DNA of 57,753 bases from Bacteroidales bacterium (GTDB lineage: Bacteria; Bacteroidota; Bacteroidia; Bacteroidales; VadinHA17), in assembly GCA_003141495.1 (NCBI GenBank), contig PLMC01000031.1:88417-146169 (forward strand), written 5' to 3'. The translations under genes were made by a program, and so were the position numbers. The notes under the pieces were generated by a model. That model was not told where the DNA came from. It did not search any database and saw nothing but the letters and a program-made list of their open reading frames with translations. Position 1 is the first letter of the stretch; every line of letters begins with the position of its first letter. This document shows, in pieces, positions 1-9,883 of this stretch.

Positions 1-108
1 GAGATCTGGGCCGCTGACATTTACGACAAAATTGATATGCCTGCTGAAGATCTTGCCAACCTCGCAGAGAAATATTTGGGTGGTAGTAATAATGAACTTG
101 AAGTATAA
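1..108 (+). CDS. mraZ: MraZ, C-terminal fragment (cut by window edge)
   Basis: This open frame enters from the left edge and ends at a TAA at 106-108. It encodes the last 35 residues of a protein, beginning EIWAADIYDKI. An 'IEIW....Y' segment near the C-terminus is typical of the second MraZ/SpoVT-AbrB-like domain. MraZ is a DNA-binding regulator that is normally the first gene of the dcw cluster, and rsmH follows directly here with a 1-nt overlap of stop and start. The call rests on the short match and on position; the N-terminal part lies outside the window. Confidence 0.8.
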   Translation, partial: EIWAADIYDKIDMPAEDLANLAEKYLGGSNNELEV

Positions 109-1004
109 TGGTTTACCATATTCCCGCACTGCTCAAAGCGAGTATTGATGGGCTGAACATACAGCCCGATGGGATTTATGTCGACGTAACATTCGGAGGA
201 GGAGGGCATTCAATGGAAATTCTTAAACGTCTTAAAACAGGGAAGCTTATAGTTTTTGATCAGGATGAGGATGCAGGGATAAATATTCCGGCCGATGAAA
301 GGTTCCTTTTTTTAAACCAGAATTTCAGATTCCTGAAAAACAACCTGCTGTTTAATAACATCAAATCAATAGATGGACTGATTGCTGACCTGGGAGTCTC
401 ATTTCACCAGTTTGATGAACCTGAAAGAGGATTTACTTTCAGACAGGATGCTCCGCTTGATATGAGGATGAATAAAAATGGGACCGTCACAGCTGCCTAT
501 ATTCTTAAAACAATGGATGAGCAATCGTTAGCCGATATTTTTTACAGGTACGGTGAACTCTCAAATTCACGAAGGATAGCCAGAGAAATTTTTGTTTCCA
601 GATCTTCTAAACCAATAGAAACTGTCAACGATATTGTTAATACGATTGGGAAACTGGCGCCCTTCCGTCAGGAACATAAATTCTATGCAAAGTTGTTTCA
701 GGCATTGCGGATTGCAGTCAATCACGAAATAGATTATCTGCAGGAAATGCTTGAACAGTCTCTCTCAGTATTGAATTCAGGTGGAAGACTTGTTATCATC
801 AGTTATCATTCGCTGGAGGACCGGTTGGTTAAAAATTTTATGAAAACAGGCAATTTTGAGGGAGAAGAAAAAAAAGATTTTTATGGAAATGTGGAAACTC
901 CTTTCAGGATAATAAACAAAAAAGGAACAACACCCGATGATGAAGAGATTGCAATAAATAACAGATCGCGGAGTGCAAGACTCCGGATAGCTGAAAAGAT
1001 CTGA
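108..1004 (+). CDS. rsmH: 16S rRNA (cytosine-1402-N4)-methyltransferase RsmH (MraW)
   Basis: This is a 298-residue SAM-dependent methyltransferase that modifies C1402 in the decoding centre of 16S rRNA. The SAM-binding glycine loop GGGGHS is at residues 30-35, followed by the acidic strand end FDQD at 50-53. The family blocks DLGVSFHQFD, RGFTFR, DAPLDMRM and the C-terminal ISYHSLEDRLVK are all present. Its length is normal for the family. The ATG at 108 overlaps the mraZ stop by one base, so translational coupling is likely. It is the second gene of the dcw cluster, as in most bacteria. Confidence 0.97.
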   Translation: MVYHIPALLKASIDGLNIQPDGIYVDVTFGGGGHSMEILKRLKTGKLIVFDQDEDAGINIPADERFLFLNQNFRFLKNNLLFNNIKSIDGLIADLGVSFHQFDEPERGFTFRQDAPLDMRMNKNGTVTAAYILKTMDEQSLADIFYRYGELSNSRRIAREIFVSRSSKPIETVNDIVNTIGKLAPFRQEHKFYAKLFQALRIAVNHEIDYLQEMLEQSLSVLNSGGRLVIISYHSLEDRLVKNFMKTGNFEGEEKKDFYGNVETPFRIINKKGTTPDDEEIAINNRSRSARLRIAEKI

Positions 1005-1007
1005 CAA

Positions 1008-1379
1008 ATGGAAGAGAATAAAGAGGTTAATAAAGAAAACACCAGCAAGCAGATTAAGCCAGGAAGTTTCATTAAAGAATTCCTGAGCGGGAGTATGGTC
1101 TCTGAAAAGATTATACTTAAAAATCTCGGGTATATTTCATTGATTACCTTTCTCGCTGCTGTTTACATTGGAAACAGGTTTCATGCTGAAAAAATAACCA
1201 GAGAAGAAACAAAGCTTCAAAGAGAGGTCAAAGACCTGAGAGCAGAGGCATTATCAACATCAGCAGCTCTGATGTATATCAGTAAGCAGTCAGAAGTATT
1301 CAGTATGGTCAGGGAAAAAGGGTTGAACCTCGAAGAGCTGAAAACACCCCCTTTTAAACTATTGGTTAATAATAAGTAG
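1008..1379 (+). CDS. ftsL: FtsL-like bitopic division protein
   Basis: This 123-residue protein has a charged cytoplasmic N-terminus, one hydrophobic segment at about residues 40-57, and a heptad-like charged stretch at about 59-85 that looks like a coiled coil. That plan, and the place between rsmH and ftsI, is the signature of FtsL, which forms a periplasmic complex with FtsQ/DivIB and FtsB and helps activate FtsW-FtsI. Sequence similarity to characterised FtsL proteins is too low to judge by eye, so the call rests on topology and synteny. It starts 3 nt after the rsmH stop and ends 5 nt before ftsI. Confidence 0.8.
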   Translation: MEENKEVNKENTSKQIKPGSFIKEFLSGSMVSEKIILKNLGYISLITFLAAVYIGNRFHAEKITREETKLQREVKDLRAEALSTSAALMYISKQSEVFSMVREKGLNLEELKTPPFKLLVNNK

Positions 1380-1384
1380 AGAAA

Positions 1385-3493
1385 ATGGCAGCAAGGGATG
1401 AAATTGTATGGCGTGGTGCTTTGGTCTATTTGATAATTGGACTTCTTGCTGTCGCCATATTTGTACGCATTCTTATTCTGCAATATGTTCAGCGGGGCAA
1501 ATGGGCAGATATGAGCGAAAAATATGTCTTTAAGACTGCTGAGATGCCTGCAAACCGGGGTGATATACTAACCAGCGATGATCGCCTTCTCGCAAGTTCA
1601 GTCCCATATTATACCATCTATATGGACACCCGCAGTAGTGGAATGTCATCAGCTACATGGTCGGACGGAATAAACGGATTATCAGCAGGTCTGGCTCAAC
1701 TCCTGGGCGAAAGGTCAGCTTCAGGCTGGAAATCAATAATAACAGAGGCCAGGAAAAAGGGAGATCGTTATTTCCTCATACAACGAAAAGTTGACTATGA
1801 AAAACTTAAAAAGCTAAAGCAATTGCCAATATTCAGTGAGGGCCAGTATAGAGGAGGAATGGTGGCTCAGGCTGAAAACAAAAGAATAATGCCGGGTGGT
1901 GAGCTTGCTGCCCGCACCATCGGTTATCTTAATCTGGGCAGTGAAGGCAATGAAGTTGGTATCGAGGGTGCATTCGATAAAGATCTGGCAGGCAAAAACG
2001 GTGTAGCAGTGAAACAACGGCTAACCGGAGGTGACTGGATTACAGTTGAGGGTCCAAACAGCGTCGAATCGAGAGATGGAAATGACGTTGTCACAACGCT
2101 TGATCTAGATCTTCAGGATGTTGCATCGACAGCACTTTTGAACCAGCTCAGGAAGAATCATGCTGACCATGGCTGTGCTGTCCTGATGGAGGTTTCAACC
2201 GGGAATATCAGAGCCATTGCTAACCTTGGTCTGGAGGATGATGGAGATTATCACGAATCGTATAATTATGCAATTGGCGAAAGCACAGAACCCGGTTCGA
2301 CTTTTAAACTGCCATCTCTGATGGCTGCTATTGAAGATGGTGTAATCGACACAGGTGATATAGTAGATACAGGTAACGGAATTGTCAAATACTACGATCA
2401 TATTATCCGCGACACAAAAGAACACGGTGTAATTACAGTAAAACAGGTATTTGAAGAATCTTCTAACGTAGGAACTTCCAAGCTTATTTATGAGCATTAC
2501 AAGAATAACCCAAAAGACTTTGTGAACCGGTTGTATGCCATGAGATTAAATAAACCCCTGGGTATTCAGCTGAAAGGAGAGGGAGAACCTCTGATCAGGT
2601 ATCCGGGAGATAAACTATGGTCGGGACTTACATTGCCGATGATGTCACATGGATATGAAGTGCAGCTTACTCCCTTGCAGATCCTGACATTCTATAATGC
2701 AGTGGCAAACGATGGAAAGATGATGAGACCATTGTTTGTATCTGCTATCATGAGAAACGGAAGTGTAATAAAAAGTTACGACCCTGAGGTAATTATCAAT
2801 TCTATAGCATCGCGTTCAACAATCAGAAAGGCAAAAAAAATGATGGAGGGTGTTGTTGAGAATGGTACGGCTACAAACCTAAAAAACCCGAACTATAAGA
2901 TTGCAGGCAAAACCGGGACGGCCCAGATTGCTAAAGAAAAATACGGATACCGTTCAGGTGACAGGGTCTCTTACTCAGCCTCGTTTGTCGGATATTTTCC
3001 GGCAGAGAACCCTCTTTACTCCTGTATTGTTGTAGTTAATTCACCATCAAACGGTGTTTATTTCGGAAATGTGGTTGCAGGTACTGTATTCAAAGAAATT
3101 TCAGATAAGGTCTACGCAACAAGATTTTTCCGGATTTACAAACCTGAAACTAAAGATAATATAAAACCATCTGCTCCTGATGCCGGTAACGGATACAGGG
3201 CCGATATAAATGAAGTGCTTAAAAACCTTGATATAAAGTACCGGCGAACTGCTGATGATGACTGGGTTGTTACCCGGGAAAGTGGTGATACTGTAAGTCT
3301 GTCCGGTTTGAAGATGCAGCCCGGTCTTGTACCTGACGTGAGAGGAATGAGTCTGCGTGATGCAGTCTATCTCCTTGAGAACAATGGGTTAAGAGTTAAA
3401 ATAAGTGGTAAAGGTAAAGTGCTGAGACAATCTCCTGAACATGGCGCAAGATACAATGAAGAAACAATCGTTTCTCTCGAAATGAATATGTGA
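1385..3493 (+). CDS. ftsI: Septal peptidoglycan transpeptidase FtsI (PBP3-type, with PASTA domain)
   Basis: This 702-residue class B penicillin-binding protein cross-links septal peptidoglycan. It has an N-terminal membrane anchor at about residues 12-32, a dimerisation/pedestal domain to about 230, and a transpeptidase domain with the three active-site motifs: S305-T-F-K308, S359-S-N361 and K509-T-G511. A single PASTA domain occupies about residues 645-702, starting VPDVRGMSL. A C-terminal PASTA is usual in Bacteroidota and Gram-positive FtsI and absent in E. coli FtsI. It lies next to ftsL and shares the dcw transcript with ftsW, its SEDS glycosyltransferase partner. Confidence 0.96.
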   Translation: MAARDEIVWRGALVYLIIGLLAVAIFVRILILQYVQRGKWADMSEKYVFKTAEMPANRGDILTSDDRLLASSVPYYTIYMDTRSSGMSSATWSDGINGLSAGLAQLLGERSASGWKSIITEARKKGDRYFLIQRKVDYEKLKKLKQLPIFSEGQYRGGMVAQAENKRIMPGGELAARTIGYLNLGSEGNEVGIEGAFDKDLAGKNGVAVKQRLTGGDWITVEGPNSVESRDGNDVVTTLDLDLQDVASTALLNQLRKNHADHGCAVLMEVSTGNIRAIANLGLEDDGDYHESYNYAIGESTEPGSTFKLPSLMAAIEDGVIDTGDIVDTGNGIVKYYDHIIRDTKEHGVITVKQVFEESSNVGTSKLIYEHYKNNPKDFVNRLYAMRLNKPLGIQLKGEGEPLIRYPGDKLWSGLTLPMMSHGYEVQLTPLQILTFYNAVANDGKMMRPLFVSAIMRNGSVIKSYDPEVIINSIASRSTIRKAKKMMEGVVENGTATNLKNPNYKIAGKTGTAQIAKEKYGYRSGDRVSYSASFVGYFPAENPLYSCIVVVNSPSNGVYFGNVVAGTVFKEISDKVYATRFFRIYKPETKDNIKPSAPDAGNGYRADINEVLKNLDIKYRRTADDDWVVTRESGDTVSLSGLKMQPGLVPDVRGMSLRDAVYLLENNGLRVKISGKGKVLRQSPEHGARYNEETIVSLEMNM

Positions 3494-3494
3494 A

Positions 3495-4952
3495 ATGATG
3501 AAGATAGTAGAAATATTAAAAGGAATAGAAATTGTTTCAGTAAGCGGAACCAAAAACAAAGTTATATCCGGTATTGAATTTGATTCAAGGAAGGTGCAGA
3601 AGAATTCCCTGTTTGTAGCTGTTAAGGGATATAAAACCGACGGGCACAATTTTATCAACCTTGCAATAGCCTCCGGTGCATCTGCAGTTATATGTGAAAC
3701 ACTTCCTGAAAATCCGGAAAAAACCGTCTGCTGGATAAAAACAGACGATTCGGCAAAAGCACTCGGATTGGCGGCATCTAATTTCTACGGAAACCCTTCA
3801 TCTTCACTCAGGCTGGTTGGTGTTACAGGAACAAACGGGAAAACAACAATTGCTACTCTGCTGTACAGGATGTTTATCCGTCTGGGTTATAAATGTGGAC
3901 TGTTTTCAACTGTCTGTAATTACATTAATGAAAAGGAACTTGATGCGACACATACAACACCCGATCCTGTTCAACTTAACAGATTGTTGTCAGAGATGGT
4001 CTATGAGGGATGCGATTATGCGTTCATGGAGGTCAGTTCTCATTCTGCTGATCAGAAGCGTATAGCAGGACTAAATTTTGAAGGAGCTATTTTCACGAAC
4101 CTCACTCACGATCACCTCGATTATCATAAGACATTTGATAATTACCTGGCTGCAAAAAAGAGCTTCTTTGACCTATTGCCTGCAAATGCATTTGCACTTG
4201 TAAATGCAGATGACCGTAATGGAAGGGTAATGCTTCAAAATTGCAAGGCACGTCATTATACTTTTTCTGTAAGGGGAATGGCCGATTACCGATGTAATAT
4301 TATTGAGCAGAGTTTCGGGGGAATGGGATTAAAAATTCAGGGAGAAGAGGTATGGACAAGATTTATCGGCGATTTTAACGCATCAAACCTTCTTGCGGTT
4401 TATTCTGCCTCGGAACTTCTTGGAGCTGCAAAGAAAGAAATATTGACCGTTCTCAGCGATCTGCACCCTGTTCCTGGAAGGCTTGAAGTAATAAAATCTC
4501 CCGGAGGTATTTCAGGCATAGTAGATTATGCCCATACGCCTGACGCTCTTTTAAATGTGATAGATACAATTAATAAAATCAGGGAAGGAGGTGTCCAACT
4601 TATAACTGTCGTCGGCGCCGGTGGTGACCGTGACCGGACAAAACGACCGAAGATGGCTGCTATATCGGCTGAAGGAAGTACTAAAGTCATACTAACCTCC
4701 GATAATCCAAGAAGTGAGGATCCGGAAAAAATCATTGATGAGATGGAAGCCGGAATAACCCCAGACCTAAAAAGGAAAATTCTAAGAATAACCAACCGGC
4801 ATGAAGCTATTAAAACAGCGGTTATGCTTGCAAACCAGGGTGATGTGATACTCATTGCCGGCAAAGGCCATGAGACTTACCAGGAAATTATGGGAGTGAA
4901 AAATCACTTTGACGACAGGGAAGAACTAAAAAACGCATTATTACTCAGATAA
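3495..4952 (+). CDS. murE: UDP-MurNAc-L-Ala-D-Glu:meso-diaminopimelate ligase MurE
   Basis: This 485-residue cytoplasmic Mur ligase adds the third stem amino acid to the peptidoglycan precursor. The ATP loop TGTNGKTT is at residues 111-118. The HTTPDP block and the MEVSSHS motif (carbamylated-Lys region) follow. Substrate choice is readable: DNPR at residues 403-406 is the signature of MurE enzymes that take meso-diaminopimelate rather than lysine, so this cell should have A1-gamma (DAP) peptidoglycan. Two consecutive ATGs (3495, 3498) begin right after the ftsI stop. Mur ligase family members murD and murC follow in the same cluster. Confidence 0.97.
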   Translation: MMKIVEILKGIEIVSVSGTKNKVISGIEFDSRKVQKNSLFVAVKGYKTDGHNFINLAIASGASAVICETLPENPEKTVCWIKTDDSAKALGLAASNFYGNPSSSLRLVGVTGTNGKTTIATLLYRMFIRLGYKCGLFSTVCNYINEKELDATHTTPDPVQLNRLLSEMVYEGCDYAFMEVSSHSADQKRIAGLNFEGAIFTNLTHDHLDYHKTFDNYLAAKKSFFDLLPANAFALVNADDRNGRVMLQNCKARHYTFSVRGMADYRCNIIEQSFGGMGLKIQGEEVWTRFIGDFNASNLLAVYSASELLGAAKKEILTVLSDLHPVPGRLEVIKSPGGISGIVDYAHTPDALLNVIDTINKIREGGVQLITVVGAGGDRDRTKRPKMAAISAEGSTKVILTSDNPRSEDPEKIIDEMEAGITPDLKRKILRITNRHEAIKTAVMLANQGDVILIAGKGHETYQEIMGVKNHFDDREELKNALLLR

Positions 4953-4964
4953 AACAGAAGGGAA

Positions 4965-6221
4965 ATGCTTTACTTATTATTTAACTATCTTGAATCACTT
5001 GATTTCCCGGGGGCAAGGTTATTTACATTCATCTCTTTCCGTTCGGCAGCCGCTGTAATCACTTCCCTGGTCATTTCCCTTCTGATAGGCAAGAGGATAA
5101 TATTATATCTTCAAAGAAAACAGGTTGGTGAAGTGGTGAGAGATTTGGGTCTGGAGGGGCAATACAAGAAGCAGGGAACACCTTCAATGGGAGGAGTTAT
5201 AATTCTGGCATCAATTATTATTCCTACTCTTTTATTTGCAAAGCTTGGGAATGTTTATATCATTCTGATGCTGATGACAACAATTTGGCTGGGGCTGATC
5301 GGTTTTCTTGATGATTATATAAAGATTTTTAAAAAGCACAAAGAAGGACTTGCAGGTAAATTCAAGATTTCAGGTCAGATTGTACTTGGGATTATAGTAG
5401 GGTTAATACTGTTTTTTAGTAATGAGGTCAGAACTGCGGAGAAAGTAAATGTTGCCAATCTCACACTAAACGAAAGGAAGGAATTGATCTCTCCTTCTTT
5501 ACAAATCCCTGATCATGGCGTGATTACTATGGAAAGGAAATCAACAAAAACCACGATCCCATTTATAAAAAATCATGAATTCGATTATGCATGGCTTGTG
5601 TCATTTATAAGTGAAGAGAACAGGCGTCCATTTACCTGGATCGTATTTGTGATCATAGTAATATTCATAGTTACTTCTGTTTCAAATGGTGCAAACCTGA
5701 CTGACGGACTTGACGGACTTGCAACAGGAACTTCGGCTATAATAGGAACGGCTCTAGCTATACTTGCATATGTTTCCAGTAATATCATTTATGCGAATTA
5801 TCTTCAGATAATGTATATACCCGGCTCTGAAGAACTTGTTGTTTTTGCCAGTGCATTTATCGGAGCTACAATCGGGTTTCTTTGGTATAATTCGTTCCCT
5901 GCCCAGGTTTTTATGGGTGATACGGGCAGCCTTGCTCTGGGAGGTATTATAGCTGTATTTGCCATAATAATTAGAAAAGAACTTTTGATCCCGGTACTGT
6001 GCGGGATATTCCTGGTCGAAAATTTGTCGGTTGTTCTACAGGTGGCCTGGTTTAAAAGAACAAAAAGAAAATATGGAGCAGGGAAAAGAATATTCCTGAT
6101 GGCTCCTCTGCATCACCATTATCAAAAAAAAGGTTTTCCCGAACCGAAGATTGTCATCCGGTTCTGGATAGTGGCAATATTATTGGCAGTTATTAGTATT
6201 GTAACGCTTAAGATCAGATAA
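4965..6221 (+). CDS. mraY: Phospho-MurNAc-pentapeptide transferase MraY
   Basis: This 418-residue polytopic membrane enzyme transfers phospho-MurNAc-pentapeptide from UDP to undecaprenyl phosphate, making lipid I. The catalytic Asp pair is D116-D117 (FLDDYIK). [10 protein letters not shown] begins at residue 244, the metal-binding FMGDTGSL contains D319, and the HHH signature is at 383-385 (APLHHHY). It is about 55 residues longer than E. coli MraY. The extra length is an inserted segment between TM helices at about residues 155-215, a form common in Bacteroidota. A weak GGGAA ribosome-binding stretch precedes the ATG. Confidence 0.97.
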   Translation: MLYLLFNYLESLDFPGARLFTFISFRSAAAVITSLVISLLIGKRIILYLQRKQVGEVVRDLGLEGQYKKQGTPSMGGVIILASIIIPTLLFAKLGNVYIILMLMTTIWLGLIGFLDDYIKIFKKHKEGLAGKFKISGQIVLGIIVGLILFFSNEVRTAEKVNVANLTLNERKELISPSLQIPDHGVITMERKSTKTTIPFIKNHEFDYAWLVSFISEENRRPFTWIVFVIIVIFIVTSVSNGANLTDGLDGLATGTSAIIGTALAILAYVSSNIIYANYLQIMYIPGSEELVVFASAFIGATIGFLWYNSFPAQVFMGDTGSLALGGIIAVFAIIIRKELLIPVLCGIFLVENLSVVLQVAWFKRTKRKYGAGKRIFLMAPLHHHYQKKGFPEPKIVIRFWIVAILLAVISIVTLKIR

Positions 6222-6225
6222 TAAA

Positions 6226-7563
6226 ATGACTAAGAAGATTGTAATACTGGGGGCAGGTGAAAGTGGTACAGGATCGGCAGTGCTTGCACAAAAACATGGA
6301 TTCGATGTTTTCGTCTCTGACATGGGTCAGATAAAAGAAAACTATAAGGAAATTCTTGAAAAAAACAGTATCAGGTGGGAAGAAGGGAATCATAACGAAT
6401 CAATCATACTTTCTGCAGATGAAATTATTAAAAGTCCGGGAATACCTGAAGGTGCTCCAATAATTAAGAAGATCCTGGAGAAGGGCATCCATATTATATC
6501 AGAGATAGAATTCGCCGGCAGATACTCTAAGGGCATAAAGATCTGTGTTACCGGCAGCAATGGTAAAACAACTGTAACTAACCTTATCTATCATATTCTG
6601 AAAAAAGCCGGAAAGAATGCTGCGATGACAGGCAATGTCGGTAATAGCTTTGCCATGGCTGTTGCAGAAGGTTCTTATGATTATTATGTTATTGAACTGA
6701 GCAGCTTTCAGCTCGATGGTATGTATGAATTCAAGGCTGATATTGCAATACTTTTAAATATTACACCTGATCATCTCGACAGATACGATTACAAACTACA
6801 GAACTACATAGATTCCAAATTCAGAGTAATACAGAACCAGAAAAAAGATGATTTTCTGATCTTCTGGGAAGGAGATCCTATTATTAAAACTGAATTGTCC
6901 AGAAAAAAGCATGAAATGATAATGTTGCCTTTTTCCGATGAAATAAAGGAAGGCATGACCGCTTATATTGAAAACGATGAATTGATAATTGATTATCAAA
7001 ATAAAACCAAACTTATGACTATTCATGAATTTGCGCTTAAAGGCCGTCACAACACCTACAACTCAATGGCGGCAGCCATTGCAGGTAAGATTCTTAATAT
7101 CCGAAAGGATGTTATAAGGGAAAGTCTGGCTGATTTTCAGGGAGTTGAACACCGCCTCGAGCCTGTTATTACAGTCTGTGGTGTCAATTTCATTAATGAT
7201 TCGAAAGCTACAAATGTCAATTCCACATGGTATGCTATTGAGTGTATGGAAGACAATATTATATGGATTGTCGGGGGAGTTGATAAAGGGAATGATTATT
7301 CAGAACTGTTCCCGGTGGTTAAAAAGAAAGTCAAAGCAATTGTTTGCCTTGGGAAAGATAACAAGAAAATAATCGAGGCATTTAAAGATAAGGTTGCAAC
7401 TATTGTGGAAACAACATCCATGGAAGAAGCAGTAAGGTCTTCCTATTACCTTGCCACGAAAGGCGAAACGGTACTTTTATCACCTGCCTGCGCAAGCTTT
7501 GATCTTTTCAAGAATTATGAAGACAGGGGTCGTCAGTTTAAACAGGCTGTCAGAAACTTATAA
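6226..7563 (+). CDS. murD: UDP-MurNAc-L-alanine:D-glutamate ligase MurD
   Basis: This 445-residue cytoplasmic Mur ligase adds D-glutamate to UDP-MurNAc-L-Ala. It has a Rossmann-like N-terminal domain (VILGAGESGTGSA), the ATP-binding loop GSNGKTT at residues 110-116, ELSSFQLDG in the central domain, and the NDSKATN motif that marks the start of the C-terminal domain. Length is typical. It starts 4 nt after mraY and belongs to the same transcription unit. No truncation or missing motif is seen. Confidence 0.97.
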   Translation: MTKKIVILGAGESGTGSAVLAQKHGFDVFVSDMGQIKENYKEILEKNSIRWEEGNHNESIILSADEIIKSPGIPEGAPIIKKILEKGIHIISEIEFAGRYSKGIKICVTGSNGKTTVTNLIYHILKKAGKNAAMTGNVGNSFAMAVAEGSYDYYVIELSSFQLDGMYEFKADIAILLNITPDHLDRYDYKLQNYIDSKFRVIQNQKKDDFLIFWEGDPIIKTELSRKKHEMIMLPFSDEIKEGMTAYIENDELIIDYQNKTKLMTIHEFALKGRHNTYNSMAAAIAGKILNIRKDVIRESLADFQGVEHRLEPVITVCGVNFINDSKATNVNSTWYAIECMEDNIIWIVGGVDKGNDYSELFPVVKKKVKAIVCLGKDNKKIIEAFKDKVATIVETTSMEEAVRSSYYLATKGETVLLSPACASFDLFKNYEDRGRQFKQAVRNL

Positions 7564-7578
7564 TAAACCAATTATTAA

Positions 7579-8790
7579 ATGCAACAGGGCTGGCTTACAA
7601 AGACATTTAAAGGAGACAAGGCGATATGGGGTCTTGTGGCTCTTTTTATGGTCTATTCTCTTTTAGCAGTTTATAGCTCATCAGTAGGTATAGCCTTTAT
7701 GAAATACGGGGGTAATACAACATATTTTCTTAAGAGTCAATTTCTTATGCTTGTATTAAGCCTCGTTATTATTGTGGTCGTTCATTATCTTCCCTACAGA
7801 ATTTACTTTTCCCTGGCTGGATTGATTCTTCTGGGAGCAGTCGGATTGCTGGTACTGACTTTTGCTTTTGGGTCAAGGGTTAATGAGGCAATGCGCTCGA
7901 TTACTATTCCCGGAACCGGATTCAGACTTCAGACATCAGATATTGCCAAAGTGGCTCTTGTTTTGTATCTGGCAAGATCTCTTGCCAAATACCAGAAAGA
8001 ACTGAATAATTTCATGCTGGTCTCAAAGTATTTTATTTTCCCTGTAGGAATTGTCTGCGGCCTCATAATGCCTGAAAACCTTTCTACCGCACTGATGATA
8101 TTTGGAATGAGCATGATAATAATGTTCATCGGCAGGGTCCCTCTAAAATTCATCCTGGCATATATAGGAATTGGGGTGGTGGCAATTCTCCTCTTTGCCA
8201 TGGTGCTTACAGTGGTTAAAAAGGACAACAGGGTTCAGGTATGGAAAAACAGGATTGAACAATTTTTCTCAGGAAAGGGAAATGAAGACAAAGACTATCA
8301 GTCAAACCAGGCAAAGATAGCAATCTCTACAGGCGGGTTATTCGGAAAAGCACCGGGGAAAAGTACCCAGAGAAACATACTTCCGCAATCTAACTCTGAC
8401 TTCATTTTTGCAATAATAATAGAAGAATATGGACTATTGTTCGGAGCAATCCCCCTGATACTGGCATATACAATACTTCTGTTCAGAGGGATCACAATAG
8501 CGAAAAAATGTGAAACTGCGTTCCCGGCTTTTCTGGTCCTGGGGCTCATTGTGATGATTGTTATCCAGGCAATAGTTAATATGATGGTAGCGGTTGGGCT
8601 GATTCCGGTTACAGGGCAAACACTTCCTATGGTGAGCTGGGGAAGAACATCTGTTCTCGTAATGAGCTTTTCAATAGGGGCGATATTGAGTGTAAGCAGA
8701 GTCGTAAATGCAAGAATAAAAAAAGAAGAACTTCCTGAAGAAGAAATTTCTGATGAAGGAGATAAAATATATGAACCAGCAAAAGCATAA
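7579..8790 (+). CDS. ftsW: SEDS glycosyltransferase FtsW
   Basis: This 403-residue polytopic inner-membrane protein of the SEDS family polymerises lipid II into glycan strands at the septum together with FtsI. About ten hydrophobic segments are visible. Family blocks include the loop rich in charged residues near 215-250, the GLFGKAPGKSTQRNILPQSN-type segment ending in the SDFIFA motif with the following acidic EEYG, and PMVSWGRTS near the C-terminus. Position between murD and murG in the dcw cluster supports FtsW rather than the elongation paralogue RodA. The C-terminal tail overlaps the start of murG. Confidence 0.95.
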   Translation: MQQGWLTKTFKGDKAIWGLVALFMVYSLLAVYSSSVGIAFMKYGGNTTYFLKSQFLMLVLSLVIIVVVHYLPYRIYFSLAGLILLGAVGLLVLTFAFGSRVNEAMRSITIPGTGFRLQTSDIAKVALVLYLARSLAKYQKELNNFMLVSKYFIFPVGIVCGLIMPENLSTALMIFGMSMIIMFIGRVPLKFILAYIGIGVVAILLFAMVLTVVKKDNRVQVWKNRIEQFFSGKGNEDKDYQSNQAKIAISTGGLFGKAPGKSTQRNILPQSNSDFIFAIIIEEYGLLFGAIPLILAYTILLFRGITIAKKCETAFPAFLVLGLIVMIVIQAIVNMMVAVGLIPVTGQTLPMVSWGRTSVLVMSFSIGAILSVSRVVNARIKKEELPEEEISDEGDKIYEPAKA

Positions 8791-9883
8791 AAGGATCATA
8801 ATCAGTGGTGGTGGTACAGGCGGCCATATCTTCCCGGCTATATCGATTGCCAATGCTCTCAGGAAAATTGATGCTGAGACAGAGATCCTGTTTGTTGGTG
8901 CAGAAGGAAGAATGGAAATGGAAAAAATTCCTGCTGCGGGTTACAGGATAATAGGATTACCGGTTGCAGGTTTATACAGAAGTCTCACTTTTAAGAATTT
9001 TTCAGTACTGATAAAACTTTTAAAAAGTCTGAGGAAAGCAAAAAAAGTTATAAGGGAATTCGGGCCCGATGTTGTTGTTGGCGTCGGCGGTTATGCCAGC
9101 GGCCCAGTTCTCAGGCAGGCAGGCAGGATGAGAATTCCTACTCTGATACAAGAACAGAACAGTTATGCCGGTGTGACAAATAAGCTTCTTGCAAAAAGAG
9201 CTTCAGCAATTTGTGTTGCATATGAGGGGATGGAAAAATATTTTCCTTCCGGGAAAATTATAAAAACAGGTAACCCTGTCCGTCAGAATTTCGACAACCT
9301 TAAAAGTTTACAGGACGAGGCATTAACCTATTTTAACCTTAAAAAAGAATTCCCGGTGATACTTGTTCTGGGTGGTTCACTCGGAGCCGGGAGCATTAAT
9401 ACTAGTCTTTCTGAAAACATAAATGTGTTACGGGACTCTGATTGTCAATGGCTCTGGCAGACAGGGAAATATTATTTTGAAAATGTCAAGGCACTCGTTT
9501 CCTTATCATTCAATGAAAAAATATCTGTACATGGATTTATTAACCGGATGGATTATGCCTATGCTGCCGCAGATATAATTATTTCAAGATCAGGAGCGGG
9601 AACCATCTCAGAATTATGCCTCGTTGGCAAACCTGTAATTCTGATCCCTTCTCCGAATGTTGCAGAAGATCACCAGACAAGGAATGCCGAAGCTTTGTCG
9701 ACCAGGAATGCAGCTTTGTTAATAAAAGATAATAAGGCCTCCGAAACTCTTGTAGATGAGGCTATTAAATTGATATCTGATAAAAGCAGAAAAGACATGC
9801 TTTCGGAAAACATCCTGAAAATGGCTGACAGGGATGCTGATATAAGAATTGCCCGAGAAATACTTAAGCTTGCCACGAAATGA
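8771..9883 (+). CDS. murG: Lipid II synthase MurG (GlcNAc transferase)
   Basis: This peripheral membrane glycosyltransferase (GT28) adds GlcNAc to lipid I to form lipid II. The lipid-diphosphate-binding loop GGGTGGH is at residues 13-19, VVGVGGYASGPV follows at about 100, and the UDP-GlcNAc site blocks SRSGAGTISEL and PNVAEDHQTRNA are in the C-terminal half. I place the start at ATG 8771 (370 residues), because AAGGAG at 8756-8761 gives an ideally spaced ribosome-binding site. A longer frame begins at 8753 but would put its start inside that site. The gene overlaps ftsW by 20 nt. Confidence 0.96.
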   Translation: MNQQKHKRIIISGGGTGGHIFPAISIANALRKIDAETEILFVGAEGRMEMEKIPAAGYRIIGLPVAGLYRSLTFKNFSVLIKLLKSLRKAKKVIREFGPDVVVGVGGYASGPVLRQAGRMRIPTLIQEQNSYAGVTNKLLAKRASAICVAYEGMEKYFPSGKIIKTGNPVRQNFDNLKSLQDEALTYFNLKKEFPVILVLGGSLGAGSINTSLSENINVLRDSDCQWLWQTGKYYFENVKALVSLSFNEKISVHGFINRMDYAYAAADIIISRSGAGTISELCLVGKPVILIPSPNVAEDHQTRNAEALSTRNAALLIKDNKASETLVDEAIKLISDKSRKDMLSENILKMADRDADIRIAREILKLATK